This document shows positions 20,063 through 29,336 of a DNA stretch of 64,000 nucleotides, piece by piece (position 1 is the first letter of the stretch; every line of letters starts with the position of its first letter). A model generated the notes under the pieces. That model did no database searches and had not been told where the DNA came from. It saw nothing but the letters and a program-made list of their open reading frames with translations. The position numbers and the translations under genes are program-made. Source of the stretch: Gammaproteobacteria bacterium (GTDB lineage Bacteria; Pseudomonadota; Gammaproteobacteria; GCA-001735895); NCBI GenBank assembly GCA_029862005.1, contig JAOTYD010000001.1, positions 290,641 through 354,640 on the forward strand, in the 5' to 3' direction.

Positions 20063-20794
20063 CTATGCGGCTTTCTTGGCCCGGGCGTAAATCCGCTTGA
20101 ACGCAACCCGCAAGCTGACCTGCATGCGCTGAAAGGAATCCGCAAGCTGGCCGATCTCATCGTTCGATTCACTCACGATGTTCTGTTTCAGATCGCCGTG
20201 GCTGATCGTGTCGGCGTGTTTTGCCAGGCGGGTAATCGGGCCAACGATAACCTGGTTCATGACGATCGCCATGATCGCGACCAGCACGACGATCAGGATC
20301 AGTAGCGTGATAACGTTGGCGAGGGTGGCGGTGGCCAGTTGCCGCGCCAGCTGCCTCTTGGATACAAAAACCGCAATCTGGCCGATTGACTTGTTGCCGT
20401 TGTTGACGTCGTTTTGCGCCTTGATCAGGTCACCGGCAATGGCACCGTTTGATGGCACCGGCAGACCCGCGGAATTACGTTCACGCGCCGAGAATATCGA
20501 CTTGCCGCCCTCATCCCAGACCACGATTGCGTGGATATTGTCTTCCAGCATTTCGGCCTCGAGGGTCGAGTCGACCAGGTCCCGGTCGAGGTCCCACATC
20601 GGCCCGATCAAGTGCTTGGACAGGCGTTGCGAGGTCACCTGGGCCAGTTTCTCCAGGTCGGCGGCCAGCTGTCTTTGATCGTTGAACGTGTTATATGCGC
20701 TCAGCCCCCCGAGTACCAGCGTACAGGAGATGACGATCACGACGACGAGCTTCATGCGAATCGTGCTGTACCAGCGAATGTCTTTAGTTGCCAT
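20063..20794 (-). CDS. HAMP-domain membrane protein without output domain
   Basis: 243 aa. Helix 1 (~13-33), a periplasmic segment (~35-155; DQRQLAADLEKLAQVTSQRL and the pattern of a small CHASE/Cache-like sensor), helix 2 (~158-180), and a HAMP domain (VGPITRLAKHADTISHGDL) ending soon after. No kinase, GGDEF or MCP signalling domain follows, so output must pass to another protein. It lies 21 nt downstream of the binding-protein gene and 46 nt upstream of the GP-module gene, suggesting a three-component sensory unit. Confidence 0.82.
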   Translation of the reverse strand: MATKDIRWYSTIRMKLVVVIVISCTLVLGGLSAYNTFNDQRQLAADLEKLAQVTSQRLSKHLIGPMWDLDRDLVDSTLEAEMLEDNIHAIVVWDEGGKSIFSARERNSAGLPVPSNGAIAGDLIKAQNDVNNGNKSIGQIAVFVSKRQLARQLATATLANVITLLILIVVLVAIMAIVMNQVIVGPITRLAKHADTISHGDLKQNIVSESNDEIGQLADSFQRMQVSLRVAFKRIYARAKKAA

Positions 20795-20815
20795 TGTTGA
20801 TTCCCAATTTCAGGA

Positions 20816-21553
20816 TTACTTGCGTAACCGGTTGACGATGCGATCGAACTCGCCGTTCTGGCGTATCTTTGCCAGCCCGCGATTGAAGTCCGCGATCACT
20901 TTTTTGCCGTCGGCAATATTGCGCGATGCCATCAGATATAACCCGTGCGTTTCCAGCGGTGGCTCGACGAATTCGACGTCGCCGATGCAAAAGCCTTCTT
21001 TCCTCGCCTCGTAACGAAACAGGTCGAAGTTCATCACCGCCATGTCGATGCGTCCACGGAACAACTTGCGGATATTCAGGTTGGGGAAGCTCGCGACTTG
21101 CTTGTCGAGATAATTGGCCGCATCGAATTCCTCGCTGTTGGCAAAACCACGTGAAATGCCGATGCTGTAGGGCGCCAGTTCGCGCAGGGAGTCATAACGG
21201 GTAATCCCGAGCCCCGGGCGCGCGATCAGGCCGAGCTGCAGAAAATAAATCGGATCGCTGAAGATATACGTTTGTTCGCGTTCCTTGTTGTGGTACGCGC
21301 CCATGACGATATCGGCCTTGCCTTCCTCCACTTCCTTGAGCGCGCGGGTCCAGGGAATGAAATCGACCTCCGAAACGTGGCCACTGGCGCGGAACGCGGC
21401 CTTGACGATGGCCGTGGTCAAGCCCTCCTCGGGCAACTCGGAACCATAGTGTGGTGCCCATTCGACAGTCAGCATGGATATTTCGCGCGCCTGCACCGAA
21501 GGCACGAGCACAAAGGCCAGCAATATTGACAGCAAGGATTTTTTATTTAGCAT
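20816..21553 (-). CDS. Periplasmic solute-binding protein (SBP_bac_3 type)
   Basis: 245 aa. Cleavable signal peptide (LLSILLAFVLVPSVQA) followed by a family-3 binding fold: GLTTAIVKAAFRASGH, WTRALKEVEEGKADIVMGAY, IYFLQLGLIARPG. There is no ABC permease or ATPase next to it, so it is more likely a sensory partner of the HAMP protein just downstream than a transport component. Ligand is probably an amino acid-like solute, which cannot be inferred further. Confidence 0.85.
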   Translation of the reverse strand: MLNKKSLLSILLAFVLVPSVQAREISMLTVEWAPHYGSELPEEGLTTAIVKAAFRASGHVSEVDFIPWTRALKEVEEGKADIVMGAYHNKEREQTYIFSDPIYFLQLGLIARPGLGITRYDSLRELAPYSIGISRGFANSEEFDAANYLDKQVASFPNLNIRKLFRGRIDMAVMNFDLFRYEARKEGFCIGDVEFVEPPLETHGLYLMASRNIADGKKVIADFNRGLAKIRQNGEFDRIVNRLRK

Positions 21554-22161
21554 ATTGTCTACTCCCTAGTTTCATACAGCCACGGACACCATTGCGTAAC
21601 GCTTGCGCTTAATACCGCAAGAAATAAATTTTAAATAGGATTTTTATTATTGGTAGCCTATTGGCTAATATAAAAATTTACTTCGATCGACAAATAAGCT
21701 CTAACAGGCATGATGACTGTCTGGATAAGTTAAGTATGGATGATTTTGAGGATTTTTTCATAAAATCATCGCTACGGCCGAGCCCCCCGGCGGTCCCGAT
21801 TCTAGACCGGTATTTAGCTTGCGCTGTCGGGCCGCGCATCTTCTTGCCGCTCGATCCCTCGATTGCCGAATCGATCGAGTTATCTCGACGGCGGCGCATC
21901 CGGTCGATCGGGTGTGGCTGATCGCCTAATAACCTGAAATAAAATATCGACCTGCTTGGTTACCCGAGTTCCGAATTTACCTGGGGGCCAGCCCGTGAGC
22001 GAAGCGAACGCATTGGCTGCAGCGAAGCAATCCTGTGATGCCGCGCCATAAAGGTGAGATTACTTCGTCGGCGCGCTCCTCGCTCTTATTTCCTGAAAGT
22101 ACGCGGTTGCATCACCAACCCATCCCGGGCACTCATGGACCATAATTAAGTCGAACTTGCG
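21554..22161. other. Intergenic stretch without a credible gene
   Basis: About 600 bp between the binding-protein start and the kinase stop. The first ~150 bp is AT-rich and presumably carries the leftward promoter of the binding-protein run. A short frame (21661-21921) has a TTG start, no Shine-Dalgarno and no recognised motif, so it is not called. GATCGA-rich short inverted repeats occur around 21850-21920, but they form no clear hairpin with a U-tract. Confidence 0.5.
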
Positions 22162-23622
22162 TTAATTTCGCAACCAGGTTTTTGCAACTTTCCCAATGTA
22201 GTGCACAAAATCATTGCCGGTTATATCCGGCGCTTCGTCTTGTTGTGGCTGCGGCCTCATCATTTCCGGGGAAATACCGGACCTCTTTTTATTGATTAAT
22301 GCCCGCCTCGATGTGCTCATCATTTCCCAACGCCTGAGAAATTCTTCCTGTTTTTCCTGTTCCGGAATTTCTTTTGAAATCTCTATCGCTAAATTGTTTG
22401 CCGAAGCACTTTTAGTTTCATGCTCCTCCATTATGAGTGTCGCACTCGGTCCTACAATGTCGGTTAGCAGGGTCGTCATCGAATTCAGCTCGTCTTTATT
22501 GATTAACGTCCGCCTGGATACGCTCATCATTTCCCAGCGCTCGAGAAATTCCGCTCTCTTTTCCTGTTCCGGAATTTCTTTTGAAATCTCTATCGCTAAA
22601 TTATTTGCCGATGTGCTCTTGGTTTCAAGCTCCCCCATAATGAGTGTCGCACTGGGTCCTACAATGTCGGTTAGCAGGGTCGTCATCGATTTCAGCTCGT
22701 CTTCGCTTGGCCCGATATCCGGTACCGATGCTCTTTTGATCGTGGCAACTTGACCTGAAGAGGTTGTCGCCTTCTGCTGGAGTCGGGGTAGTACCCGTTT
22801 TATTGCCTGCATGAATTCCAGCACAGTTTGATACCTTTCTTCTCGATCAACCTGTAATCCCCGGATCACGACGGGAATGAGTGCGGTCGGGTAGTTGGCC
22901 GAGTAATCGATCCGGTTTCCGGGAGGCATGTTGGCAATTTCCGGTAACCGGGATTGCTGGAATGGCGAGCTTTCCGGCACCATTTTGAGTAACTCCAGGA
23001 ACAACCTTGCCGCCGAGAATACATCGGCCCGGCAATCGGCCTCCAATCCAAACCTCAGTTCCGGCGCCATGTATCTTGGCGTGCCCATGAAACTCCCGAT
23101 CATCGTCAAGTCCGAATTCTCCATGAGCCTGGCCATGCCAAAATCGGTTAACTTGATACGACCACTCTTATTTAAGATCAGGACATTGGATGCCTTGATA
23201 TCCCGATGAACAATATTTAATCGATGCGCAGTATGCAGCGCTCCGAGCAACTGCGATATGATCGAGAGGCCGCGTCTCAAACTGATGCCGCGCCCATGTT
23301 TAAGCCTGTGTTTAATGAGCCTGTGTACCGAAACCCCGTTGACGTATTCCATTATGATAAAAGGCTGGTTTTCGTGCTGGCCATACTCGAGGATAGTGAC
23401 AACGTTGGGGTGAATACATCTTGCCGCCGAGATCGCCTCGCGTTTGAACCGCGCTAACAGTTCTTCACCCGCCTTGCCGCTAATCAGGTGTGGGTGCAGA
23501 ACCTTTATCGCAACCCGACGTTGGATGTCAGGATCGTATCCCTCGTAAACGACCCCGATCCCACCTTCGCCGAGCAAAGATTTAACCTGGTATTTCCCGA
23601 TCATTTGGGGATTCTCTTCCAT
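22162..23622 (-). CDS. Ser/Thr protein kinase with duplicated C-terminal module
   Basis: 486 aa Hanks-type kinase. Glycine loop GEGGIGVVYEG (18-28), Lys40 in VAIK, HRD with Asp141 in VHRDIKASN, DFG 160-162, APE 186-188: all catalytic residues are kept. After the kinase domain (to ~280) come two nearly identical 69-residue repeats (308-376 and 377-445) built on MTTLLTDIVGPSATLIM and a Glu-rich helix. No membrane helix. The start lies 5 nt from the upstream ribbon-helix-helix gene, so the two share a transcript. Substrate unknown; the repeated module may bind a partner. Confidence 0.9.
   Translation of the reverse strand: MEENPQMIGKYQVKSLLGEGGIGVVYEGYDPDIQRRVAIKVLHPHLISGKAGEELLARFKREAISAARCIHPNVVTILEYGQHENQPFIIMEYVNGVSVHRLIKHRLKHGRGISLRRGLSIISQLLGALHTAHRLNIVHRDIKASNVLILNKSGRIKLTDFGMARLMENSDLTMIGSFMGTPRYMAPELRFGLEADCRADVFSAARLFLELLKMVPESSPFQQSRLPEIANMPPGNRIDYSANYPTALIPVVIRGLQVDREERYQTVLEFMQAIKRVLPRLQQKATTSSGQVATIKRASVPDIGPSEDELKSMTTLLTDIVGPSATLIMGELETKSTSANNLAIEISKEIPEQEKRAEFLERWEMMSVSRRTLINKDELNSMTTLLTDIVGPSATLIMEEHETKSASANNLAIEISKEIPEQEKQEEFLRRWEMMSTSRRALINKKRSGISPEMMRPQPQQDEAPDITGNDFVHYIGKVAKTWLRN
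22288..22701 (-). repeat. Tandem duplication, 2 x 207 bp, inside kinase gene
   Basis: Units 22495-22701 and 22288-22494 are in frame and nearly identical in DNA (for example CCTACAATGTCGGTTAGCAG occurs at 22451 and again at 22658, exactly 207 bp apart). They encode 69-residue copies differing at about ten positions. The high nucleotide identity points to a recent duplication or to ongoing unequal exchange. Confidence 0.95.
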
Positions 23623-23627
23623 AGCGC

Positions 23628-23837
23628 CTAGCTCGGGTCTTCTTCAATGGATTCGGGCACTGCGTTTTGCCCGATGAAAAAGTCCGACTGTGCAGTATGC
23701 TCATGAGTGTATACAAATTGCTTCATATACTCCCGTAAAACTTGTGAAGCCGGTATGTCGCGTGCTTTACAGGTATCAAGAAACCTTTTATGCAATCCAG
23801 GCTCGATTCGAATTCGTAGGGCTGATGTTTTTGCCAT
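23628..23837 (-). CDS. Small ribbon-helix-helix protein
   Basis: 69 aa. RIRIEPGLHKRFLDTCKARD and a following IPASQVLREYMKQFV helix match the CopG/DinJ-like ribbon-helix-helix fold, a DNA-binding dimer used by many antitoxins and regulators. The acidic tail may contact a partner. It is immediately upstream (5 nt) of the kinase. No toxin of a known family adjoins it. It may regulate its own operon. Confidence 0.7.
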   Translation of the reverse strand: MAKTSALRIRIEPGLHKRFLDTCKARDIPASQVLREYMKQFVYTHEHTAQSDFFIGQNAVPESIEEDPS

Positions 23838-23916
23838 TGTGTTTCCATTGGATACACATTAATTGAAGCGAAAGTATAAGTGCTTAATATCCCCGGTTCA
23901 ACCCGTTTCGGCGGGC

Positions 23917-24168
23917 TTAATTTTCAGGATTCTCGATGGTACCGGGTCCATTGAATACCGGATGGAGCTGGATGCAGGTCAGCCGGCCTTTCGAGAAACA
24001 TTTTTTCGGAATGTTTGTATAAACAGGTCTTCCATCATCCGTCGTATGCAGAATGAATGTCATTGGTGCCTCGTAAGGTGGCCCTTCATACGGATGGGAG
24101 GCCGCGCTGAATGCTACAAACAGCCCGAGGAGTAAAATTATAATAATTAGCACGATGTGCCGTTTCAT
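23917..24168 (-). CDS. Small secreted protein of unknown function
   Basis: 83 aa from the ATG at 24168. GGGAGG lies 7 nt before this ATG (the earlier ATG at 24174 is only 1-2 nt from it, too close), so MKRHIVLIIIILLLGLF is the likely start; it forms a signal peptide or signal anchor. The mature part carries two cysteines (KKCFSKGRLTC) possibly forming a disulphide. Not recognised. Divergent from the gene at 24319. Confidence 0.6.
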   Translation of the reverse strand: MKRHIVLIIIILLLGLFVAFSAASHPYEGPPYEAPMTFILHTTDDGRPVYTNIPKKCFSKGRLTCIQLHPVFNGPGTIENPEN

Positions 24169-24318
24169 AAACATTCCTCCCAACAGATCGTCCCATAATC
24201 CTACTATCGGTATTTTTCTTTTGTGATATGGATCAATAATCTGCTCACCTCTCAACTTGTCTTTTAATACCGCCACCGGGTAAATAATACCAACGATATA
24301 CGCAAGGCACCGGTATAC

Positions 24319-24594
24319 ATGTACTGGTTTTCCGCAGTATTGTTCGCCATCAAGCTGCGTTACTATGGCCGGGTTATGGATATCGGTTTTAATTTTATTC
24401 TCGGAGTACTGGCGATTGTTTATGGCCTATATTGCTTTATCCAGAGAAAAGTTGCACCTGAAAAAATCGAAAAACTGCAATTGTTGATCGAACGTAATGG
24501 TGAAAAAATGGGCCATTCCATACACATGTTCGGTTATACGATATTACCCATTATCGCAGGCTTATTGCTGCTGTTCGCTCATTTCCGGGTTTAA
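24319..24594 (+). CDS. Small two-helix membrane protein
   Basis: Up to 91 aa; internal Met at 24376 (MDIGFNFILGVL) would give 72 aa with better fit to a membrane start. Two hydrophobic helices (~22-40 and ~74-90) flank a short charged region, EKIEKLQLLIERNGEKMG. Function unknown. Followed by a strong terminator at 24617. Confidence 0.5.
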   Translation: MYWFSAVLFAIKLRYYGRVMDIGFNFILGVLAIVYGLYCFIQRKVAPEKIEKLQLLIERNGEKMGHSIHMFGYTILPIIAGLLLLFAHFRV

Positions 24595-24616
24595 ACCCAC
24601 ACAAAAGTAAAACGGG

Positions 24617-24654
24617 CGGGGGGATTAAAGTTTAATCCCCCCGTCCCCTTTTTT
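24617..24654 (+). terminator. Strong intrinsic terminator
   Basis: A near-perfect stem: CGGGGGGATTAAA pairs with TTTAATCCCCCCG around one base (effective loop AGT), followed by TCCCCTTTTTT. It ends the 24319 transcript and separates it from the cupin genes. Confidence 0.88.
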
Positions 24655-24767
24655 GGCGATCCAATAAAGTTATCTGCTGTTCAGACGAATTCATTTTTTC
24701 GATTGGTAGGGAATGTTCCAGGAGAATAAACTGACAGGCCGGATAATAAATCCATAAGGGGGAAACG

Positions 24768-25130
24768 ATGTCTGTCATACGGAAAAAAAGTTTCTCGACC
24801 CCGGACGAGACCCGCACGCCGGATAAGACCAACGTGGCGGTCGTGGACCTGGGATCAGTCAAGGTAGCTCAACTTACAGTGCAGCCAGGATGGAGTTGGT
24901 CCAGCTGCGTCAAGCCGGTAGTTGGAGGCGAGAGTTGTCAGGTGCACCACGTCGGCACCTGTGTGTCAGGCCAGATGAAAGTGCGACATGACGATGGAAC
25001 CGAGGTTGATATCAAAGCTGGCGATGCATACGTAATCGAACCCGGTCACGACGGCTGGGTCGTCGGGGACGAACCCGTTGTCATGTATGAATTTGACAGT
25101 TCGGCCGCAGAGACTTACGCCAAAAAATGA
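24768..25130 (+). CDS. Cupin-domain protein
   Basis: 120 aa cytoplasmic single-cupin protein. Core: QLTVQPGWSWSSCVKP, then CQVHHVGTCVSGQMKVRHDDG and GDAYVIEPGHDGWVVGDEP. Only part of the usual metal set is seen (HH, then H in GHDGW), so metal binding is uncertain. A GGGGGA Shine-Dalgarno lies just before the ATG. Start of a small cupin pair with the gene at 25263. Confidence 0.8.
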   Translation: MSVIRKKSFSTPDETRTPDKTNVAVVDLGSVKVAQLTVQPGWSWSSCVKPVVGGESCQVHHVGTCVSGQMKVRHDDGTEVDIKAGDAYVIEPGHDGWVVGDEPVVMYEFDSSAAETYAKK

Positions 25131-25262
25131 AGTGAGGTTGGGCTGCTGGTGCAAGGTAAGTGCGAGGCCGCCCTAACCTCTCCGGAAAAACGACACTCGG
25201 TTGTTAAGGCCCGCGTATTGGTGAAATTCGAGCTCCACCCACACCTTCAGGAGGAGAATCCC

Positions 25263-25697
25263 ATGAATAGAATACGAAGCATACTAATAGGCGTATCCAT
25301 TTTTGCGGCCGGTTTAGTTATTGGAAATCTCGACATGAGATCGCTTAGAGCGCAAGAATCATATCCAACAAAAAGTGAAGGACTCGACCTTACCAAACTG
25401 GGGGTTGTGTCGAAGGAGTCGATGTCCAGGCAGACTGGCCTGACAGGCTACGTTTTACAGCTAAGAATGGTAACAATGGAACCTGGCGGTCAGATCGCAC
25501 GGCACAAGCATGATACCCGTCCCGGCCTGGTTTATACGCTTGAGGGGTCATGGACTGAAGGTCGGCCGGATGGCGAGCGTGACTATCCTGCCGGCGGAGA
25601 TAAAGCCATCCTGGAGGACGCGGACACTGACCACTGGTTCTACAATCGAACCGACAAGCCGGTAAAGTTTATAATTTGCGATTTAGATAACCGTTAA
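25263..25697 (+). CDS. Exported cupin protein
   Basis: 144 aa from the ATG at 25263, chosen because AGGAGGAG lies 7-9 nt upstream; the open frame continues to 25149 without support. Signal peptide or anchor (SILIGVSIFAAGLVIG), then a cupin core with HKHDTRPGLVYTLEGSWTEG and DTDHWFYN. The His-x-His ... Glu ... His set is present, consistent with a metal site. Function unknown. Confidence 0.8.
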   Translation: MNRIRSILIGVSIFAAGLVIGNLDMRSLRAQESYPTKSEGLDLTKLGVVSKESMSRQTGLTGYVLQLRMVTMEPGGQIARHKHDTRPGLVYTLEGSWTEGRPDGERDYPAGGDKAILEDADTDHWFYNRTDKPVKFIICDLDNR

Positions 25698-25951
25698 ATA
25701 ATAAAATTGCGAACAGGTGGCGTTTCAGCATGCTGGTTTCGACCGCCCCTTCTTGATAGCAGAAGCTGATAAATCTCATACGGGCGGCTACCTGCGGCCA
25801 GAAGCGGACGCCTGGTTATCAGGTAGAACTTAATCTCCTCTGATCTATATCAAGATCACATAGTAATTACTCGGTAGCCTTGTCTATCAGTTAAATACAA
25901 ATTGTTTTGGTAGATGCTGAATATTTTCACAACATGGAATCAGGAGGGATC

Positions 25952-26428
25952 ATGACAATAGCATCGAAATTGGAAAATTATCTGCAACAGCGGGAGGTTA
26001 AGTACCAGGTGGTCACTCATCCGCACAGTGAATACAGCATGGAGACTGCAGAAAAGGCCCATGTTCCTGGTGATGCCCTGGCCAAGGGGGTGTTGGTAAA
26101 GGATTACGACGGCTACTTACTGGTGGTTTTGCCTGCTGACTATCACGTTGAGCTCGAATCCCTACACAAGCTGCTGCGTAAAGAAGTGTTGATGGCGGAT
26201 GAAGCTGCCCTGGAGGAGCTCTTTAGTGACTGTGAACCGGGAGCGGTGCCGCCCATTGGTATGGCCTACGGGGTAAAGACAGTATGGGACCCGACATCCA
26301 GCCTTGGCAAACTGGATGAAGTCTTCTTCGAGGCGGGTGATCATCAGACTCTGGTGCGGATGAGTGGTGTGCAATTTCACGAGTTGATGGCGCCGGCCGA
26401 GCGCGGGGAATTCAGTCACCATATCTGA
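25952..26428 (+). CDS. YbaK/EbsC-family aminoacyl-tRNA deacylase-like protein
   Basis: 158 aa. YbaK/prolyl-tRNA synthetase-associated domain: HSEYSMETAEKAHVPGDALAKGVLV, LVVLPADYHVEL, GAVPPIGMAYGVKTVWD. Members hydrolyse mischarged tRNAs, though many remain untested. The start at 25952 has CAGGAGGGAT directly upstream; the ATG 45 nt earlier has no ribosome site. Single gene. Confidence 0.85.
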   Translation: MTIASKLENYLQQREVKYQVVTHPHSEYSMETAEKAHVPGDALAKGVLVKDYDGYLLVVLPADYHVELESLHKLLRKEVLMADEAALEELFSDCEPGAVPPIGMAYGVKTVWDPTSSLGKLDEVFFEAGDHQTLVRMSGVQFHELMAPAERGEFSHHI

Positions 26429-26581
26429 CGGGTGCCTTTCTCCAAGGCTGCCGTTTAAATTTTAATCGGTCAGTAGCAACCTACGGTCAGGAACGGAGGT
26501 TAATTTGAATCGTATCGGCCAGGGTGGTCCCCCAGTTTGTGGTTTCGAACTAATGGATTCGTCATGGATGCAGGGAACCAG

Positions 26582-27556
26582 TCATCTGACGAAGTGACCG
26601 TGTTTACGTCGTTGCTTTTCCATTCTGGCGATTTCCTTGTCACCCTTGATGATCACATCCGGGTCTAGTCGAAAATCCAGCTTTCGACTACGGCCCCTGT
26701 AGGGAATCCTCGATAACAGCAGTTTCATGGTCTCGAGCCTTGCCTTGTGCTTGTCGTCGGCACGTATGACGAACCAGGGATTCTTGCTGGTATGGGTCTT
26801 TTGCAGCAGTCGATATTTCATTTCGGTGAACTCATCCCACAGTTCCTGGGCCTGGAGATCAACCTCGCTCAACTTCCATTGCCGCAGCGGATCATTGCGA
26901 CGGCGTTCGAATCGCCGATACTGCTCTTTTTTTGAGACCGAAAAATACAATTTCAGCAAAGTGGTACTTCGATCGCTTATAAAACTTTCTTCGTAGTCGT
27001 TTACCTTACGCAGGAACGCCCGATACTGGCTGCGGGTACAAAAGCCCATGATCGGCTCCACCATAGCCCGGTTATACCAGCTGCGATCGAAGAATACGAT
27101 TTCGCCCGCGTGAGGAAATTGCTCAATGTAACGCTTCATGTGCAGTTCAGTACGCTGATTCGGACTGGGCTTGCCCAACGCCACGGCCCGGTAATGCTTC
27201 TCATTCATGTAACGAGTCAAGCGCCGGATAGTTCCACCCTTGCCCGAAGCATCACGGCCATCAAAAAGGACGATGACCTTACGCTTGGTCGCTTCCAGAT
27301 GCGCCTGCATTTTGATCAATTCCGCCTGATAGGGTTTCAGGGCCTCGGCATAAAAGTAACTTCTGAGTGCAGAATCGATGCTCCTGGCGCGATCTTTCTT
27401 TTGCAGGTTTTCGAGCAGATTATCAAGTCGCCTCTCGCAATAGGGAGCCCCTTTATCCGACACACGCTTGTCGGCAATTTTGTGAATTTTAGCTATACCG
27501 CGATTGACCTGTGGATTAGTTGATTCTGTTTTCATTGCAAATGACGCATAGTTCAT
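26582..27556 (-). CDS. ppk2: Polyphosphate kinase 2
   Basis: 324 aa. PPK2-family enzyme using polyphosphate to phosphorylate nucleotides (or the reverse). P-loop VIVLFDGRDASGKGGTIRRL (~92-111), then RTELHMKRYIEQFPHAGEIV, FFDRSWYNRAMVEPIMGF (Walker B and lid) and KLSEVDLQAQELWDEF. One PPK2 domain, as in class I or III enzymes. The extra N-terminal ~60 residues are unassigned. The CYTH-CHAD protein at 40534 is another polyphosphate-linked gene in the window. Confidence 0.95.
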   Translation of the reverse strand: MNYASFAMKTESTNPQVNRGIAKIHKIADKRVSDKGAPYCERRLDNLLENLQKKDRARSIDSALRSYFYAEALKPYQAELIKMQAHLEATKRKVIVLFDGRDASGKGGTIRRLTRYMNEKHYRAVALGKPSPNQRTELHMKRYIEQFPHAGEIVFFDRSWYNRAMVEPIMGFCTRSQYRAFLRKVNDYEESFISDRSTTLLKLYFSVSKKEQYRRFERRRNDPLRQWKLSEVDLQAQELWDEFTEMKYRLLQKTHTSKNPWFVIRADDKHKARLETMKLLLSRIPYRGRSRKLDFRLDPDVIIKGDKEIARMEKQRRKHGHFVR

Positions 27557-27811
27557 CCAGTCGATACAATAACACAGCGCAACCTATGGATGTCGCTGGA
27601 GTCTGCTCTGGGTCGTTAGTCGCCCCTGAAAAATCGGGTCTCAGCGTGCGCCTTCTCCAAAGGAGATACTCAAAATCCAGGTGTGGGTGACAATCTTCGG
27701 CCAGGAACAGACGTTCGGCCGAGTCGATCAGTGCGGAATTGGGGTGAAAGTTCGCTTGTTGGGCTTTGTCGATAAAGTAAGTTTGCTATCGCTTTATTTG
27801 CCAGTTGTTTT

Positions 27812-28186
27812 CTAGGCAGGTTCTCTATCGATCTCCGCACTTTTCTCTTTCAAATCCCGGACTCGTTTGGTTAAAGCACGGGTTTTCAATTTTAAGTGCT
27901 GGTTTTCATACTCCAGCTTCTTTATGAGGTTTCGTTGTCTGGACGTAAGCGTGTCAAGACGCTCCACATGCTCATTCGTCACTAATTCCGGATCGCGCTT
28001 TAATTCCGAGAGCTTGAGTTGCAACGCCCTGACATGACTAATAGCATCGCGTAGTTTATTACGCGTATACGTAGCCTGGTTGCGATCATTCGCAAGGCGG
28101 TTAAGCTGTTTGATTATCTCGTCGCTTCTATGATTCATACCTCCCCCTGGAGAGATGAAACATGATTCGAGAAAACTCTGCATCAC
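27812..28186 (-). CDS. Coiled-coil protein of unknown function
   Basis: Up to 124 aa; highly charged and almost wholly helical (DEIIKQLNRLANDRNQATYT, later LTSRQRNLIKKLEYENQHLK), ending in an acidic/basic tail. The start is unsure: GGGGGAGG lies one base before an internal ATG at 28138, too close to be ideal, while the ATG at 28186 lacks a good site. No family recognised. Confidence 0.55.
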   Translation of the reverse strand: MMQSFLESCFISPGGGMNHRSDEIIKQLNRLANDRNQATYTRNKLRDAISHVRALQLKLSELKRDPELVTNEHVERLDTLTSRQRNLIKKLEYENQHLKLKTRALTKRVRDLKEKSAEIDREPA

Positions 28187-28286
28187 TCAAATTGGTTAAA
28201 TTCGATCCGTCAGGCGGTAAATGTTAAATATTTACCTAATGTCGGCTGTTGGTCGATTTGGAGCCGGGGTGGGATCGAATTGAAGG

Positions 28287-29336
28287 TTAACCCTGTGCCA
28301 GCAGGCTGCGCAGATCGATGACCGCGGCATTCGCACGCGAAATATACGACGCCATGACCAGCGAGTGGTTGGCAAAAATACCGAATCCGCCACCGTTCAG
28401 GATGATAGGGCTCCAGATAGCGTCCTGGGTTGCCTCGAGTTCGCGAATGATCTGGCGCAGGCTGATCAACGCGTTTTTCTTTTGCAGTATCGGTTCGAAA
28501 TCCAGTTCCACCGCCTTCAGAAACTGGACCAGCGCCCAGGAGGCGCCGCGGGCCTCGTAAAAGACATCATCGATTTCGTCCCAGGGGGTTTTAACCTCGA
28601 CCTGGGAACTGGTTCGCGTCGATTGTACCGCCTCGGCATCGCCGGCGAGATCCGTGTTGAGTCGCACCTGGCCAACGCTTGCGCTCAGGCGCTGCGACAG
28701 GCTACCGAGCCGCTTTTCCACCTGCCCGAGCCATTCCTGCAGGTTGTCCGCGCGCGCATAAAACTGCGCGTCCGGATCGCCCGGATTCTGCAGTCGCTCG
28801 AGGTAACCGTAGAGCGCGGTAATACCTTCGCCGTAGACGTTTTCCGTGGCCGGTAAAAACCACGATTCGTTGTCGAAGTTGAACTTGGGCTCGGAAATGA
28901 TCAAATCCTCGTCTTCGGCCGACTGCGATTGCGAGCGACTGAAATCGTTGCGCATCGAGCGCGCCAGGTCACGACACTGCACCAGTACGCCGAATTCCCA
29001 GTTGGGGATGTTATCGAGCCAGATCGATGGCGGCATGATGTCGTTGCTGAGATAACCGCCGCGCTTGTTCATGAGCGTCTCCATCACGGTAATCAACGTG
29101 CTCGTGGTGTAACTGCCGGTGGTGAGTCGCGATTCAGTCACCGGGGCATGCTCGACCGCGGCTTCCTCGATATCAAACGGATCTGGCTCGTCGCTCCAGT
29201 AAATACCCAGCAGCGCCAACAGGAGCAAAATTATCACGACCGGTATCGCGATACGCATGATTACGCCATCATCCCCGGAACCCGCAAAACGATATCCCGT
29301 TGCCCGGTCGGCCCAATCTCTCAGTTTATCTAACAT
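28287..29336 (-). CDS. DUF2333 family membrane-anchored protein
   Basis: 349 aa. One N-terminal helix (~27-46, IAIPVVIILLLLALLGIYW) and a long periplasmic domain with GSYTTSTLITVMETLMNKRG, GGYLSNDIMPPSIWLDNIPN and WEFGVLVQCRDLARSMRNDF, which are DUF2333 hallmarks. Function unknown. It is divergent from the AsmA gene across 83 bp. Confidence 0.85.
   Translation of the reverse strand: MLDKLRDWADRATGYRFAGSGDDGVIMRIAIPVVIILLLLALLGIYWSDEPDPFDIEEAAVEHAPVTESRLTTGSYTTSTLITVMETLMNKRGGYLSNDIMPPSIWLDNIPNWEFGVLVQCRDLARSMRNDFSRSQSQSAEDEDLIISEPKFNFDNESWFLPATENVYGEGITALYGYLERLQNPGDPDAQFYARADNLQEWLGQVEKRLGSLSQRLSASVGQVRLNTDLAGDAEAVQSTRTSSQVEVKTPWDEIDDVFYEARGASWALVQFLKAVELDFEPILQKKNALISLRQIIRELEATQDAIWSPIILNGGGFGIFANHSLVMASYISRANAAVIDLRSLLAQG

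Noticed and set aside
21661..21921. 86-aa ORF before the kinase
   Set aside because: TTG start without Shine-Dalgarno; composition not protein-like.
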